Assembly: GCA_034766995.1 (NCBI GenBank)
Contig: CM068313.1
Coordinates: forward strand, 59,345,877-59,409,876
Direction: 5' to 3'
Origin: Acanthacorydalis orientalis
Taxonomy: Eukaryota > Arthropoda > Insecta > Megaloptera > Corydalidae
Length of the DNA: 64,000 nt
Every line of letters starts with the position of its first letter. Positions within the stretch are counted from its first letter, which is position 1. Both the position numbers and the translations under genes were made by a program. Shown piece by piece: positions 35,601 to 49,581 of the stretch. A model generated the notes under the pieces. The model saw only the letters and a program-made list of their open reading frames with translations. It was not told the origin of the DNA and did no database searches.

Positions 35601-37691
35601 GTGAAGTTTTACGTCGCTGAAATCGCACTCGCTCTCGGTAATTATCTCAACGTCCCGAACTGTTATTTTCTATTGTTCTTTTTACATTTTCGTTTCGCCG
35701 TAGATTTTCTACACAACGCCGGCGTGATATATCGCGACCTGAAGCCGGAAAACGTATTGCTCGACAGAGACGGTCATATTCAACTTATAGATTTTGGACT
35801 TTCGAAGTGGTTGAAATACGGAACTAAAACCACCACACTTTGTGGCACCATTCGATATATGGGTACGCATCTTGTTAACGACTTTATTCTTGCTGAAAAT
35901 TTTCTACATTACTTAGTCATTAAACTTTTATATTCATACTTAAATATAATTTCAAATCTTTTTACTTCATATGAGCATAAGCACTTGTTTGTTGCTATTT
36001 AACAATTTTTGCAGACGATTTTGTTCTTTTCGTTATAATACTCAGGTATTTATTGTGATTATTTTTTAGTAATCTCGTGTGCGTTTATTGTGTTTTTATT
36101 ATTTTATCGTTTTTACGGACGCCTTTACGATATCTTTAATTTAATTATCGATACTATTTTTAAGTTCGTATCGTATGAAAATTGTAACGGTCGTGATAAG
36201 TATAGAGGAATCGTATTGTTTTTAAGTCGATATATAGTTTAACGACGTCCGCCGATTCGAAATGAATGCCCGATCGCAAATATTCGAACTGACGATGGAA
36301 GGGCGGCAGGTAGACGAAGCGGTCGCGAGTATATTTCATACGGTGTTGTTTCACCGGTCGCTCGGTAAATTTCTTTATAACGCGGAAGGTAGTTATTCGG
36401 TCGGCACGGTAGGTTACACTGATGTCGACTGCGATTTTATCGATTTCACTTACGTGTGTTGTACTTCGAGTACGCTCGACCGTACGATAAAAAGGGAGAT
36501 ATCCGGATTTTCCGAACTTCTCAGAGGTAATGACGGAACCGGATCGGGTCAAATAAGTCTAGAGTTTTTTCAAAAGAAGAGAAATCGTTGGCCTTTTCAA
36601 CCGGAATGTATACCGTGGGAAGTTTGGACGATACGTTTAGAATTGATAAATTTAAATAGCGAGGACGAACGACAAGTCTGTAGGGAGAAAGTAGGAGAAA
36701 TGTTAACGGATAAAATTTTATATATAACGGAAGTGATGAATAGGCACGATTACGTTCCGAAAATGCCTAATCAGTCGGAATTAGAATTAATATTCGATAC
36801 GTCCTATCATGACGTACAACCATATTTATTTAAGTTTAATTATAGTACGGCTGGTCCCTCGAATACATCTGTAGGTACGACTATGAAAAAGCTTATTAGA
36901 GAAACATTAGCACTTTAAGAGATAAAATTTCATATGTGCAAGCTCGCATTGTTCTTGAAAATTTTACTGGCTATCAATATGATGTGAGATAATATATCAA
37001 TTGGTAACTGATTTACACCTGCTGCCTAAATACGTCTGTGTAGAGAATGATTCCTGAAATTACGGATTTGTGAAATTGTTCGTTATACGAATAATTTTTA
37101 TGAAATAGCATGTCGTGTTAAATATTCCTAATTGCTTTTTTTTTTATTTGATATTCAAGTTTGGATATGTTCGAAACGGCGGTTTTTGAAATTTACGCTG
37201 TTGAATTTTGTTAATTTAGATCGAACTGCATTCAGAAGTAATACTTATAAGTTCAGTTGTTTATCAACGTATATGTTTTTTCAAACAGTAATCTAATAAA
37301 TGCAATGAAGTGTAGATTTATACTAACAAACGATCTTTAAATGTAAATATTTTTTTATTATTTGCTTATAGTTTTATTTCTTGCCAGACAGACTGTTTTC
37401 TAATAAGTCATTACACATTTGTATTACTTTTGCTTTTTTTTTTTGTTATTAATGTAAATCATTTTACGTTTCAACAAGGAAAAAACTATTTTTATCAGTT
37501 AGTCGATTATTTGAAACACTAAAACTGTAAATACATAAATGTAGAGGCTGAACAAAGATTTTTCAACCAGTATAATTATCAATAAATTGTCGAGTACCTA
37601 TTGCATTATTAAATTATAAATAGAAATGTACATGATAAATAAAAAGAACAGATGTTGAACTTTGATAATTGATATTTATTACTAATCATTG

Positions 37692-37768
<77 letters not shown>

Positions 37769-38025
37769 GTACTAATTTAATTAGGCTGTAACAAAATGTC
37801 TTAAAACTTTTTTGAGAAAATAGGTTAACTTATAGGAAATATCAATAAGTCAGTATTTCTTAGTAAATATTTTAAAATTCGTTAATATTTATTATTGTCG
37901 TGTGAATGCAATCAACAAAAATTTGACGACTAGTTTTGATTTTAGAATTTAAATTGCATTCGGCTGCTTTTTTACAAATTAGAAATTAGGGTTAGGCTAC
38001 ATATATATATATATATATATATATA

Positions 38026-38072
<47 letters not shown>

Positions 38073-41000
38073 AATAAAGAGAAAGAGTATATTTGCACCT
38101 TGTATTTTATTTACTATGTTATCAAGTCACAATAGATGGTTTTATACATATCAATTTTAAATTTGCAAAAAAGAGAATTTTGTGTATCGTTTTTTATTTT
38201 TGTGTTGTGTATACTTTTATTTCTTTCTTTTTCAAAATAACATTGTATGACATCAATGTTTGTGATAAAATGCTAATGTTTTTTTTCAATTCAATTCAAA
38301 GTGGAATATTATTTAAATTAGATAATGAGGCAAGTGTTAAGACTTGAATTGTTACTGGAGTTGTATTTTTTATAGTAATAAAAAAAATAAGTTTTTTTAT
38401 TACTATAAAAATCATCTTATCTTTCATCTATATCTTATCTTTCATCTTATCTTACATCTTATATTTCAGACTAAGTAATTGTAATGTTGATAACGGTTGT
38501 GTCAGCGTCCAATCTTTTTACCGTTTATCTTGTATGTATTTTGTATCGATAGTGATTTGTCGGTTACAGCAGGCGAATTAGGTTAGTTTACTACACTGAA
38601 TCAAAAGTGAGAGGGATTATTATTTTTCTATATATTTCTTTATTACGGAAACAGTTTAATCCACTTTTAAATTTTCATGACAGGTAGATCTTTCTTTCAT
38701 TGTAAATATTGTAAAAAGTGTCTAAATCCAAAGTAATTAATGCTATTTCAGACAACGTTTTGTAGTGTAATCGTTGTAAGCCTAATAATGACTTTCAAGA
38801 ATGTTCTCGTACACATAGAAATAATATACTATAAAGGCAGCTTATGAAAATATTGAAATGGCTGTGGTTAATTTTATGGAATGAATTAAATGCACTCCTG
38901 CATAGTCAGATTAAGTTTCAATTTGATTGCATAAAATATATATCGACTGTGAAAATTGAAAATAACCTGATTAATGTATAAATGTTATGATAACGACCAA
39001 AACTTTGATCGATATTTTATCTTGAATTTTTGGTCTTATTAGTATAAATAAACTTATTTAATTATTAATATTTAATTAAGTTACACTAACACCAAATATA
39101 TTTCTTACAAATTTGATGTTCAAAGTGAATTTATTTCTTAGTCATTGTAAAGTGTCGCAAATAATCATCGTTTTACTTTTTTTAAATTCATGTATACGCA
39201 TTTCACTATACACTTTTACATAATAGTGCACTGTTATGCGTGTTATTTTTATATATATATATATATAATATTTTACAATTAAAGATTGAAAATATATTCT
39301 GCAATTGAGTATATTCTTTTTACATAATTTAATAATTATACTAATATAAAATGTTATAGAATAGTTACAAATATGTAATGCTTATAAAAGTACATGTCTA
39401 TAAAACATGTAAAATACATTAAAAATACGTGTAAACTATATATATAAACTATATATATAAACTATATATATATATATATGTATTTATGTATATATAAATA
39501 TATATATGTAGTATGTATATACATGTTAATATTGATTTATATACGTAATGAAGACTTATAACATATTAAAGTCATAGAACTACAATTGATTTCTCTTTAA
39601 GCAGAAAATAATTCTTAGAAATTTATGTTATCATTTTTTTAAAAATATATACTATCTATGAAAATAGTATGAACGTGATAAAAATAACATTTTATATCGA
39701 AGAATGTTTTTTATATCAATAATAATAAAAAAATTTTGTGAAAGTATTCGATAATTTCAATTAATTATTGTAATTTAATAATTACAATTTTTTATTTACA
39801 AACTAAGTTGTGCAATATGGAGGTAGTTATAGTAGTAAACTGTATAAGTGAGATTATCGGTCGACATACTTTAGATTTAAGTGGAAGTTCATGAGAAATG
39901 TTTTTTATTCGACTGGATTTTACTCCGTAAATTTCAATTTCGATAGACATGTCACGTAACGTCTATGAAATTAGTAGACTGTATTTTATGTAAAAAGAAT
40001 GGAAAAAAAATATATATATATTATTTCTTATTAATCATAGAGGATGGATTAAGGAACATTTATTTTAATTTTGATGTTTAAAATTGATTTTGAAAGTATC
40101 TTTTTTTCAGTAATTTTTCAAGTATTATAACAAAAATCATAGTAAATTATAAAATTTTCCATTGTTTCAAACTGAGAAATATGTACAAAGATATTAGCAA
40201 AATGGAATACAGTAAATGAGAATTGTTTTTTTTTGTAATGACATTTTTAATATAATTGTCCTTTTTGTACTATATTCGTTGTTGTCAATGATTTACGTCT
40301 TTGTTAATTGCAATTGAAATATGCTTGTTTAAAATTTAAATAGATATTTTTCTATACCTTAAAAACATCAATTTACTATACAAACCTTTAAATATCTTTA
40401 AAAAGCTTAATGTTCTTTTAATGGAGAAAAAAAAGAATTATTATAATGAATGTACTTTACATACAAAAGGACTCTTAATTCTAGTTATGGTATAAATAAG
40501 AATTTAATGACTGTGTAGTTTTACATTTTGATATATTTGTACATAAAGATTTTTCTAAAAATAACAAAATCCGGTTTAAGAACGTCTTGCTGATGTAAAG
40601 TATTAAGTTTAGGAAAACATCATATGAAAAATATTTTAATTGAAAAGCTGAATCCAACAAAACACTTAAATGTCTTTCTTTGAAATTTTACTGAAAAAGC
40701 AGTGTTTTTTAATGTTTTGACACGGTTTGATCTTGGTAGCTTCATAGAGTAACTTGGATATAAAATCATAATATTTTAATTCTATAATAATTATAAATTG
40801 TCATCGACAGCACTCGGAATTTCAATCCTTAGTTGTAATCACATGTATATATGTTTTATATATACTTATATACATGCATACATGTATAAATGCACGCATA
40901 CACGAATACATATATTGTGTATATAATTGTTTAGTGATATCATATATGTGAATTATATTGTGATGTTTTCTTTTGAATATATTATTTAAAAGTAACTTTT

Positions 41001-44000
41001 GATGTTCTGTTTTTATTGAAACAATTTCGTTTTATAAATGTCTGTAAAATTTATATACTGTAGTCTAGTCCTCACTAATCATTATTCCTGAACATTGTAT
41101 CTGTAGATGACAGATTCGATACAGTTTCAGTTCTGTTTGGAAATAATTTCATAACATTTATAAAAACATTGGGATGTATTTCAGATCTGTATCAAGTCCG
41201 TGTCTATATTTTTTAGATACGATGTCGAGGAACAATGTTAACAGGATTCGGTTCACAAGAACGACTATCCTCTAAAACATTGTTTAGTTATAAATCTGAT
41301 AAATATTTTAATGGCACTATGTATTTTTAAATATGAAATGTCAAAGTATTAGAAATTATATACAATTACCAAATATTGTTGCTTTTATGTTATTTCTCAG
41401 TTTTAATGTTAATGTATAAAACGATACACCGAATGCACTTTTTTTTTAAACCATTAAATGAAATAAAATTTTTCATATGACGGCGTCTGTTTTACCGACT
41501 TTCAACGAGCCACTATCCGATAACTACTAGTGTAATTTTCAATTTCGTATTTCATTGTTCGTCGCGACGTCAGCGCTCGCTATCGTAGCGATTTTTATTA
41601 TCGTTCACGTAGCGGCTAAAGTCACGACGGCGCTGTCGTGTCGGTAATCGCCGACGTCGCGACAGACGCTACGATGTGAAATCGAAGATAGCGACGGCGT
41701 TCGTCGCTGCTCGTAGACTGTAATCGTATAGTGACTTTCTTAACGTCGGTAGAATAGATATCGTCATCGTGATTTCACACGTTTAGTCGAATAGGTACGG
41801 TTGTCTGTTCTTGTGAAAAGAAAACATTACAATTGTACACATACGCACGGATACACAAATATACAGATATGTAAATAAACACTTAATTTCATTATGTATG
41901 TAATTATTTTAATTAAATTTTAATAATACTAATATTTATTCACTTATAATTACAAAGTGTATTTTATTTGAAATGAATGTTACGTTTATTTAGAGTTAAA
42001 TTAAATATTATATTTATTGTATATAGTGTAGCTTTCATGCAAATGTGATTAATGATACATTAAAACTATTCTTAGTTATAATACAGTGTTAATCTTAGCA
42101 ACTCGGTTTTCGACTCTGTAATATAGTCACACTTTGCGTCCAAAACATTTTCCTAAAGTAAGAGTAATAATAGTATGTGCAGATGTATTTAAGTATCATT
42201 TAATATTATTTATGGTGAAGCTGAAATTGTAAGTAACGTCAATAGTTACTCGTATCGAAATGCTCGTGAATGAATTTTAAGATTCGAATGTTTCTTTTTT
42301 TTCGAAATAAACTATACGAAGTGATATTTCTCGATTCGGTTTCTGTTTTACATTAGTTTCGTAATCTCGATGGGAAAAAAATGTAAAATAATCTGAAACG
42401 CTATTATTATGTAATAAGTATAGTATATTAAAATTGTGACGTGATGTGTCAGTGCTGAAAGATATGTCACAGGGTATATTTTATGTCGTTTACATGCGAA
42501 CGCTCGTTCAGAAAGATAACTCCTTTTTTATGTCGTTCTCATTTTTTTTCGCGTTCGACGTCGACGATAGAAAGAAACGTAGAACAGTGTATATTATGGC
42601 AATGCATATCGAGAAGCGCATACGTTCGTGAAATAATCTTTGAAATTCTAGCGAAACGAATTTTCCAATTCCTCTAGCGAACGATACTTTTGTACATATG
42701 CTTATTCGAACGTGTAGGGTAAATATAAAATTTGTTTTTGGAATAATGATCGTATACATCGATGATACTAATTATTACTCGGTTTATCTATTAGTCGGTG
42801 AATGTTTATTTGAAATTTTTATCTCGAATTGTTAATATCGTATAGCGGTCAGCGCAGGCGATCGAGACATTAACGCTTTCTGTACGCTACGTAATCGATT
42901 AAAGAGGTCGCGATGACAACGCGTGTATCTGAAGCGATTTTCGGAAGCCGCATTTTTGTATATTCGCATGTAAAAAGTTCTAATGTTAGTCGTGGCATCG
43001 TGCACCGTTTAAGCTCTCGGCTTCGTTTCTTTTATAAAATTCATATTTACGTTTGTACCGTCGATCTCTACGTTTTCCTCTCCGGTTTCGTTCTCGTCGA
43101 TTAAAAAAAGATATACGGACATATGTTTCGAGACCGCTTCGGGAATATTAACGGTATCGCATCGATCGTTCGATCCGAATCGATGGTTCTCGTGAATACT
43201 TTCCGGCCGACAACTTACTTTATTTCGAGCTTGTTTCTGTAACTGTAATTTTTGCGTGTAAGTGAATTTTTTCTAGAATGAGAGTAAATTAACTGAAAAC
43301 ATGCGGTATGTTTTTTTGAATACACGAGCGCTCGGACGTGTATTTCTCGATTTTCGTTCGGTACGATCCGAATACGTTTCCGTCATCGATCTTCACTTCC
43401 TTAAAACACTGCCTCGGGTTTCTCGCGACGAACCGCCGACGAGACTATGTTTACGATTCGAGAAACGCCGATCTAGGTTAACTGCGAAAAGAAACGATCC
43501 ATACGCGACGTTGAGATCGCTTCGAATTCGAACGCCTATACGTTCCGATGTCACGATATAATAATAGACTGTCGAAGACATTTTTTATACACGATTCGAT
43601 CGTCGTTGCGATCTGAAGCGTTAGTCGTTCGCTGTAGCTATAAAGTACGATACGAAAGTAATCAGCTGCAGTCTAAATTGATTTCGATAAGAACATACGA
43701 CCGATACATCATCACCGTACACCGTGCGAACGTGGATTTTTGCACGGTACGAAGTGTATCGGATAAAAATTAATTTATGTTATCGTCTGTAGACGTATTT
43801 TTTAACGATGGATTTGCAAATGTATTTGTTGCTGTTTAAAAATGTATGATTTGTTATTAGAATTTGTTTATTATTGAAATATATTTATCAGTGATTATTG
43901 TGAATAGTGTATGTGAATGTAATTTATATGTGTAAAAACATGTAAAATAATAATAATGTCCATTTAAGTAGTAATATAAAAGTATTTTCTAAACTATTAT

Positions 44001-44184
44001 TCTTTTTGTCAAATATACCTGTAGATACTTTTACAAAACTTTATACTCATCGTGTATGCTGGCAAAGGAAAAAAAACACACAATTTATGTTCTTTTATAT
44101 TTAATTTTGAAGGGGTTTTTGATGTTTTAGTTAATTAGTTTGCTAGTCTGTCAGATTAAGGTAAAGAGTGTATATGTATGTATG

Positions 44185-44243
<59 letters not shown>

Positions 44244-45455
44244 GTATATGTATATATATATATATGTATGTATATATATATATATATGTAAACAATTATA
44301 TTGTACCTGATTGACTTGAAAAAATGTTAAAAATTCCAAAATGGTTGTAACCACTTATACAGTTTTAATAAAGAAGTATGAAAAATCAATGAGTTTATGT
44401 TTAAAATTTAAATGGCTCTGCATAGAATTAGTTATTAGGAAAATATTTGGTTTTGTTTATTGTTCTGTGGTTTGATTCCTTGTGAAGCGAATTATATGTT
44501 GTTTATGTATGTGTGTGTGTGTGTGTATATATATTTATATATGTATGTATGCATGTATGTATATATTATGTATTAGTTAAATTTGAAAAATTTATGAGTA
44601 AGAATTATAAACCAAGTAATTTTTGTCAAAATTTAAAAAACGTTTTTTCTGCGTATTAAAGAATGTAATCAATTTTTTATTCGTATATATTTTTATATGA
44701 TAGAATATATGGAAAATGACTGTATTGTAAAGTTAGTACATGATAAGTGGTTTGGGTCCTGGATTTCTATACTACTTTGTTGCCGTTTGTGACGTTTACG
44801 TTGACCAAACATCATTCACCGCAATGAAATATATGTTCATTATAATTATAATATTTCATGTCTCTGATTCCGTCGGTGTATGGTCCCGGCGGTCCTTTTC
44901 CTTTAGGATCATCCGAATGTCCGCTTTCCATGACATGACCTTCTTAAGTTGGATTTTGAAAACTAGTCTTCAAAACCAATCTGAAAGCAGACATTTAGCT
45001 GATCCTAAAGGAAGAGGACAATGTGTCGATCAGTTTAGTTGATTATTTTATTCATACTAAGTTTATTAGCTATAATAAACTTATGGTCCGTTGTCTATGG
45101 CCTTATAAATCTTACTCCTTTGTACATAGAGCTGTACAAGTGTCGAGTTCATATCTCGATTTTCAATAATTTAAAAATGATATTTTATAAACTTGTACAT
45201 CGACTGAACATACTTTTTTATGGGAGAATCGGGCACTAATGACCTTAGATGTCGAAGTGCCCTAAGACCTCAATAACCGACTTTATGGAAGAAAGATGGG
45301 AAAAATCAACATCTCTAATGAATACGTCAAAAAAATTACGGATATGTATTTAATGGGGTTTTCTTAAATATCTACACCAAATTTTAGCTTTCTAGGACTT
45401 AGTTTGGAGTTAAAGCGTTAACACACAAATATATATATATATATATACATATATG

Positions 45456-45515
<60 letters not shown>

Positions 45516-47950
45516 TCAGGTATTAAATATAAAAATTTTAACCGTATTTACAAATTGGTTTTATTTGCGGCTTTAAAATGTTCGAAATATATTACATGTA
45601 TTAAGTATGATACGTTTTTCTCATATTTAACACCTTAATAATTGTTTGTTTTAAAAGAACGATAGATTTATTCTTAAAAGATCTAAGTATTTAAACAAAT
45701 AATCTGTTTCTTATGTTGATATTCGGCGATAAAAATTAAATTTAATCTTTAAAATGAACAATACAAATCGGCTTCTCGACGAATGTAATAAATTTTGTAA
45801 GAACAATCGTTGGTTTTTGTTAAATTTATTTGAATATATTTATTTCTTCATGTAATAGAGGCATAATAGAGTCACTCATAATTCAAACGATACGCCCGAT
45901 TCATATTATATTTTATCAAAATTAGGAGCTTGACAAATGATTATTGATTTAAAGGTAAACTGCTTTTTGTAAAATTAACAAAAAAAAAACGTACAAAATT
46001 TATTTCACAGCTTAAATCGTAGTGTTAAAAAATTTAAAAATTAATTCAATAATAGAACTGTTTTTTTTTTTACAAAAGTTAATATTTTGTTCAATCTCTA
46101 AGATTATCAACAAGTCATTTTGTCATATTCTACTAATTTGCAGGTGCACTTTGGGTTGAACTGGTTCTATTCGACCAACAAAGCTTCTTTTAGGTCCTTT
46201 TTGTTTGAAATATTATGATGTGGTATTTCCTTTTCTAGTTTTAACCACAAATGCTTAATAACATTAAGATCAGGTGATTGTGCCGGTGGTTTTATTGTGC
46301 GTGGACGGTTATATAGTGACTGGTCTTATTGTACAGTGTCCCGATATTCATTGATCATTTCGTGTTTATAACCAAAACAAAACGATCAGCGAATCTCGGG
46401 ACGTCTGTATATGCAGCATGTTTCGGATTGTTATCTTGATGATGTCAGAACAGGATCGGGGAACGTGTAGCCTTAAGGCCACATGTAGCATTCGAGCGCC
46501 TCGACTGCGGCCTTTCGATTGAATTCAAATTTTACAGAACACATCCTTTTTTTTTTCGAAGCGAAACTTCTTAAATCGTTGTGCGTCACGAAACCTGAAC
46601 TGCAATTTCGCTCATGACGAACGTGCAACAGAAGTTAACTTTAAAATTAACAAATAGTTTTCATTTTTTTGAAACGATGAAGTACATAGTAGTTGGACTT
46701 TTACAAAATGATGTACATTTCTAAGTGTATCTAATCGAAGTTAATTGAACGCGGCCTTATTTGATTGCAACTAAATAAATTCGGACTTCCAACATGAAAA
46801 GGTTCCCCGCCCCTATATTAGAAAGTATCTCTTCTGCATGTTTTTTTCATACGTAATCTTAGAATGTCGAAACACATGCCCTCGTCAGTGTTTCCTTCCA
46901 ATAAAATGCAAATTACCAACGTCAATACTGGCCACACGACCCAACACCATGCTCATAAGTTCTATACTTCTAGAGATTTATTTGTCTTCTTCCATGTGCT
47001 ACTTTGCTGTCTGGTCCAAAAAAAAAAATGAATTTAATCTCGTCTGAAAATAGAACCGTTTTCCAAAAATCGACAGTATTGTCTGGTGTTTACGTGTATA
47101 ATTTCTTATTGTTTGTTTGTTACTCGCGCTTATAAAAAAATATTTAAATGCTCGTCCGTCGCGAATGTCTGTCCTTCGCAGGATTATGTGAATCTTTTCA
47201 GGATGGCTTTTTTTCAATTGTTGCACGACTTCTGTTGATAATTCATAGATTTTTCGAACTTAACGTTTACTATTCACCGTTTATCAGTTTAATCGAAAAT
47301 CCTGTTAAGGTCTTTCTAGATTTATTACTCGAGCGATCGAACGTAAAAAAACACCAATGATATACTGAACAGTCGACACACTTCTGTTTACTGTTCTAGC
47401 GCTTTGACTTTTTCTACTTTTAAAACGAAATGTTATCAGCTCCCGTTCTTCAATACTTGTTTGTCGACGCATCTTTAGAAATCTCTACAGATATTCAAAA
47501 ACTGTCCGCACGGAACGGTGTTTACCGAATAAAATGTGCAGACATAAGAAAGACAGATTGAAATCATATTGTCTCGAGACTAGACAAAAAGTAGACAATT
47601 AGATTGTGTGAAATTGCACACAGCCGTATTATTTGAGTTGTAGCATGCCTTTTGTACATGTTTTCTCTTATACTTATTTGTTATTGTGTATTTTTTTTTG
47701 AATTCTTCTTTTTGTGTTTGTAAGCTGTGTTGAATTTACAAAAAAAAAAATAGTTTCACTTTTAATCAATACACTCATATGTGAAGTTCATAATTGTGAT
47801 AAATTATAACATGCACTAGGTGTTTTATTTGAATTGTGAGTGACTGTACATGAAAAATATTGTTTACTTCATAATTTCATTGACGCATCTGTAAATTGTA
47901 AACAATTTTTAATTAACTATAATCGGCATAAACCTTTATTCATGTATATA

Positions 47951-48034
<84 letters not shown>

Positions 48035-49240
48035 GAGGTTGCACTGAAAGGCGCTGTTTTTTTGTGTTTTTTGAACATTTATTTCAATAACAAAGTGTGC
48101 GAATACATTAATCAAAGTATTTGCTCTCGGACGCTATGACTTTTTCCCACTTTTCTGGCAGAAGTTGAATTCCGCAATGAAAGAATGGTCTGTATTTTGA
48201 GCCAATCTATTCAACAACCCATTTTTTTGCTTCTCCGTAGTTTATGGAAATGTCTATCTTCTAAAACGTGTTGCATCGATCGGAACAGATGGTGATCGCT
48301 TGGGGCCAGGTTCGGAGAATACGCTGGGTACAGGAGAACCTCTTATTCGAGCTCCATCAGTGTTTGTTTCACGACTATGGTAACATGGGGCCGAGCGTTG
48401 TCGTGGTAAAGAATCACTTTACGGCGATTTGATGCAATCGATGGTCGTTTTTGCATCAAATTATCATTCAAATTCTCCAATTGTTGTCGATAACGTTCGG
48501 CGGTGATTGTTTCCTTCGGTTTCAACAACTTTTAATACACAACACTCCTTATCCCACCAATCGAGAGTATTGCTTTATGACCGTGGATAAGTTGGTCAGG
48601 ATCAACCCATCGGTTCTTGCGTTTCGGGTTCTCGAAATAGATCCATTTTTCATCGCCGGTCACCAGGACACGCCACAAGAAACACTTCTTGAAATGGCAT
48701 TTTCGGTCGATTCATGCGGCGGCCATCACCCTTCTTTTTCGAGATATTTCCCGCGGCTTGTAAACGTCGTGAAATGGCTGATTTATCGACTTCGAGCTAA
48801 TTATTTGACCGTTTGGGTGGGGGTTTCTTCAGATAGAGCTTTGCAGTCGTTCATCTTCGAACTTCTTAGATTGATCTGGCCGTTGTTTGTTGTGAGCGTC
48901 ACAACCCCCACCACTTTTGAATCGTCGAAACCAATCTGTACGTACTGTTTCCGATGGAGTAAATTCACCATAAGTTTTCTCAAGTAATTGATGAGCTTCA
49001 GCTGCACTTTTTTCAAATCGAAGTAGTGTAGAAGTACACATCGGAAAAACAACTTATCGCGTTCCATTTCAATTGGGTTTTAGTAGAGCACCCGTGTAAA
49101 CAATGGATGGCGTCTGATTGAATTTTAGTGGGAAATGTTCACACTTCAAAATGACATAAGAGACATCTGTCAATGCCCACATCATACGCACCTAGAGCCA
49201 TCTACACGTGAACAGCGGCTTTCATTGCAATCTCCTATTA

Positions 49241-49302
<62 letters not shown>

Positions 49303-49503
49303 CCTCTAAGTAAAATCAAGTAGGGTTATATAGTGAACAAAGAGAATACTCTAGTAAAATCAGTATACGCAAAATTATCTTAACCTCTATGCTGTTGTTA
49401 CCCATTTGAAAGTGGAACCCAATAATAATAATTAACATAATGTTTTTCAATACAGTTGAATATTTATTGATCAGTACAGTCAAATATAATATTAATAGTT
49501 ACA

Positions 49504-49581
<78 letters not shown>

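Larger units (their letters stand above)
36919..44890. other. Long gene-poor part of RSKR intron 6
   Basis: About 8 kb with no recognisable protein-coding gene. The first few hundred bases are the ATG101 3' UTR; a candidate polyadenylation signal AATAAA is at 37295-37300. TA arrays lie at 37694-37765, 38001-38069, 39241-39264, 39440-39510 and 44188-44290. The subregions 41480-41830 and 42830-43760 are CpG-rich against AT-rich surroundings and have only unrecognised short frames. Confidence 0.45.

Noticed and set aside
48451..48987. 178-aa plus-strand frame
   Set aside because: Antisense shadow of the mariner transposase on the minus strand.
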